Source of the DNA: Gemella haemolysans
GTDB lineage: Bacteria > Bacillota > Bacilli > Staphylococcales > Gemellaceae
Assembly (NCBI RefSeq): GCF_028308085.1
Contig: NZ_JAQMFS010000010.1
Span: 1 to 64,000, forward strand
Direction of reading: 5' to 3'
Length of the DNA: 64,000 nucleotides
Numbering within the stretch: the first letter of the stretch is position 1; every line of letters begins with the position of its first letter. The notes below the pieces were generated by a model. That model saw only the letters and a list, made by a program, of their open reading frames with translations. It was not told the origin of the DNA and did not search any database. Position numbers and translations under genes: made by a program. Below are positions 63,631 to 64,000 of the stretch, piece after piece.

Positions 63631-64000
63631 CTATATTGTTTTCCCACTAATTTTACTTAAAATATATAATACTTTACTTCCTAAACTATAGTTTAGTGTA
63701 AATAATATTAAAATTACTTTTCTTGAAAATGGCAAGTACTCTGATAATAATTGTTTATTTTCTCTTATACTCTTTAATAATTCTTTTATTTTCTTATCGT
63801 ATTTTTTCAAATTATCTTTCTTATTATCTGCTAAAGCTATTCTACATAATAAATTGAAGTCTATTCTTTTTCTATTTATTACGGCATATTTTAAGAAATT
63901 TTGATTCTCGTATGCTCTCGACTCTTCTACAATTGTATCCCAAATTTTCTCTAAATCAAAATCTTTATCTCCAAATTTTGCTGTTAATCCATTGTCATTA
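63631..64000 (-). CDS. C-terminal part of a glycosyltransferase (cut by the window edge)
   Basis: An open frame of 122 codons runs from the window edge to a TAG at 63631-63633. It reads NDNGLTAKFGDKDFDLEKIW at the edge and ends LGSKVLYILSKISGKTI. The helical C-terminal tail with YLPFSRKVIL resembles the ends of GT2 glycosyltransferases in such loci. The catalytic part lies outside the window, so the family is tentative. Confidence 0.6.
   Translation of the reverse strand, partial: NDNGLTAKFGDKDFDLEKIWDTIVEESRAYENQNFLKYAVINRKRIDFNLLCRIALADNKKDNLKKYDKKIKELLKSIRENKQLLSEYLPFSRKVILILFTLNYSLGSKVLYILSKISGKTI

Overview
The window is low-GC Firmicute DNA and most likely comes from a Gemella species. 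The reasons are AT-rich codon use, LytC/LytB-like wall hydrolases carrying choline-binding modules, a pneumococcus-like phosphocholine teichoic acid gene set (tarIJ, licABC, tacF, several licD), an FSLRR...GTVSALVG signal peptide and an LPNTG surface protein. The species call is an inference; no rRNA gene is present.

Layout. 0-12 kb: a decayed NUDIX gene, galU, htrA, a small membrane protein, pgeF with a hypothetical, khpA-leuS, a choline-binding amidase, galE and a C39-like secreted protein. 12-34 kb: surface glycopolymer region. It has a GT2 enzyme, a choline-binding glucosaminidase, licA-licB-licC, an acyltransferase, tarI-tarJ and divergent tacF. Next comes a six-gene operon: aminotransferase, LicD, GT2, a polymerase-LicD fusion, a second LicD and an acyltransferase. 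A sugar-phosphate transferase, another acyltransferase, a GT-C-like membrane protein and an Excalibur/choline-binding protein follow. 34-43.7 kb: a P1B-type ATPase with a small membrane partner, a tetrapyrrole-methylase-like/mnmM/CYTH operon, a Fic gene behind four palindromic tandem repeats, and two overlapping TPR-like/HhH genes. 43.7-51.5 kb: accessory DNA. It holds four Fst-type type I toxin-antitoxin modules in different states of decay interleaved with rfbB and rfbC, an ISL3-family element plus an internally deleted relative, and a Panacea-like toxin-antitoxin pair. 52-64 kb: a second polysaccharide region (Wzx flippase, Wzy-like polymerase, Glf, four glycosyltransferases, acyltransferase) with a 970-residue LPXTG protein inside it.

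How the genes fit together. LicA phosphorylates choline taken up by LicB, LicC makes CDP-choline, and LicD enzymes transfer phosphocholine to the repeat unit. TarI/TarJ make CDP-ribitol. The aminotransferase and sugar-phosphate transferase plausibly make and load the first amino sugar. TacF flips the units and the TarP/Wzy-like domain of the fusion polymerises them. The choline-binding amidase, glucosaminidase and Excalibur protein then dock on the finished choline polymer. The 52-64 kb genes probably make a separate galactofuranose-containing polysaccharide.

The most unusual items are the polymerase-LicD fusion, the Fst cluster in which each intact toxin start shares a private 15-nt repeat with its own antisense RNA, a 20-residue peptide gene whose mRNA ends are complementary, promoter-proximal terminators before three polysaccharide genes, and the 51-bp palindromic repeat array in front of fic.
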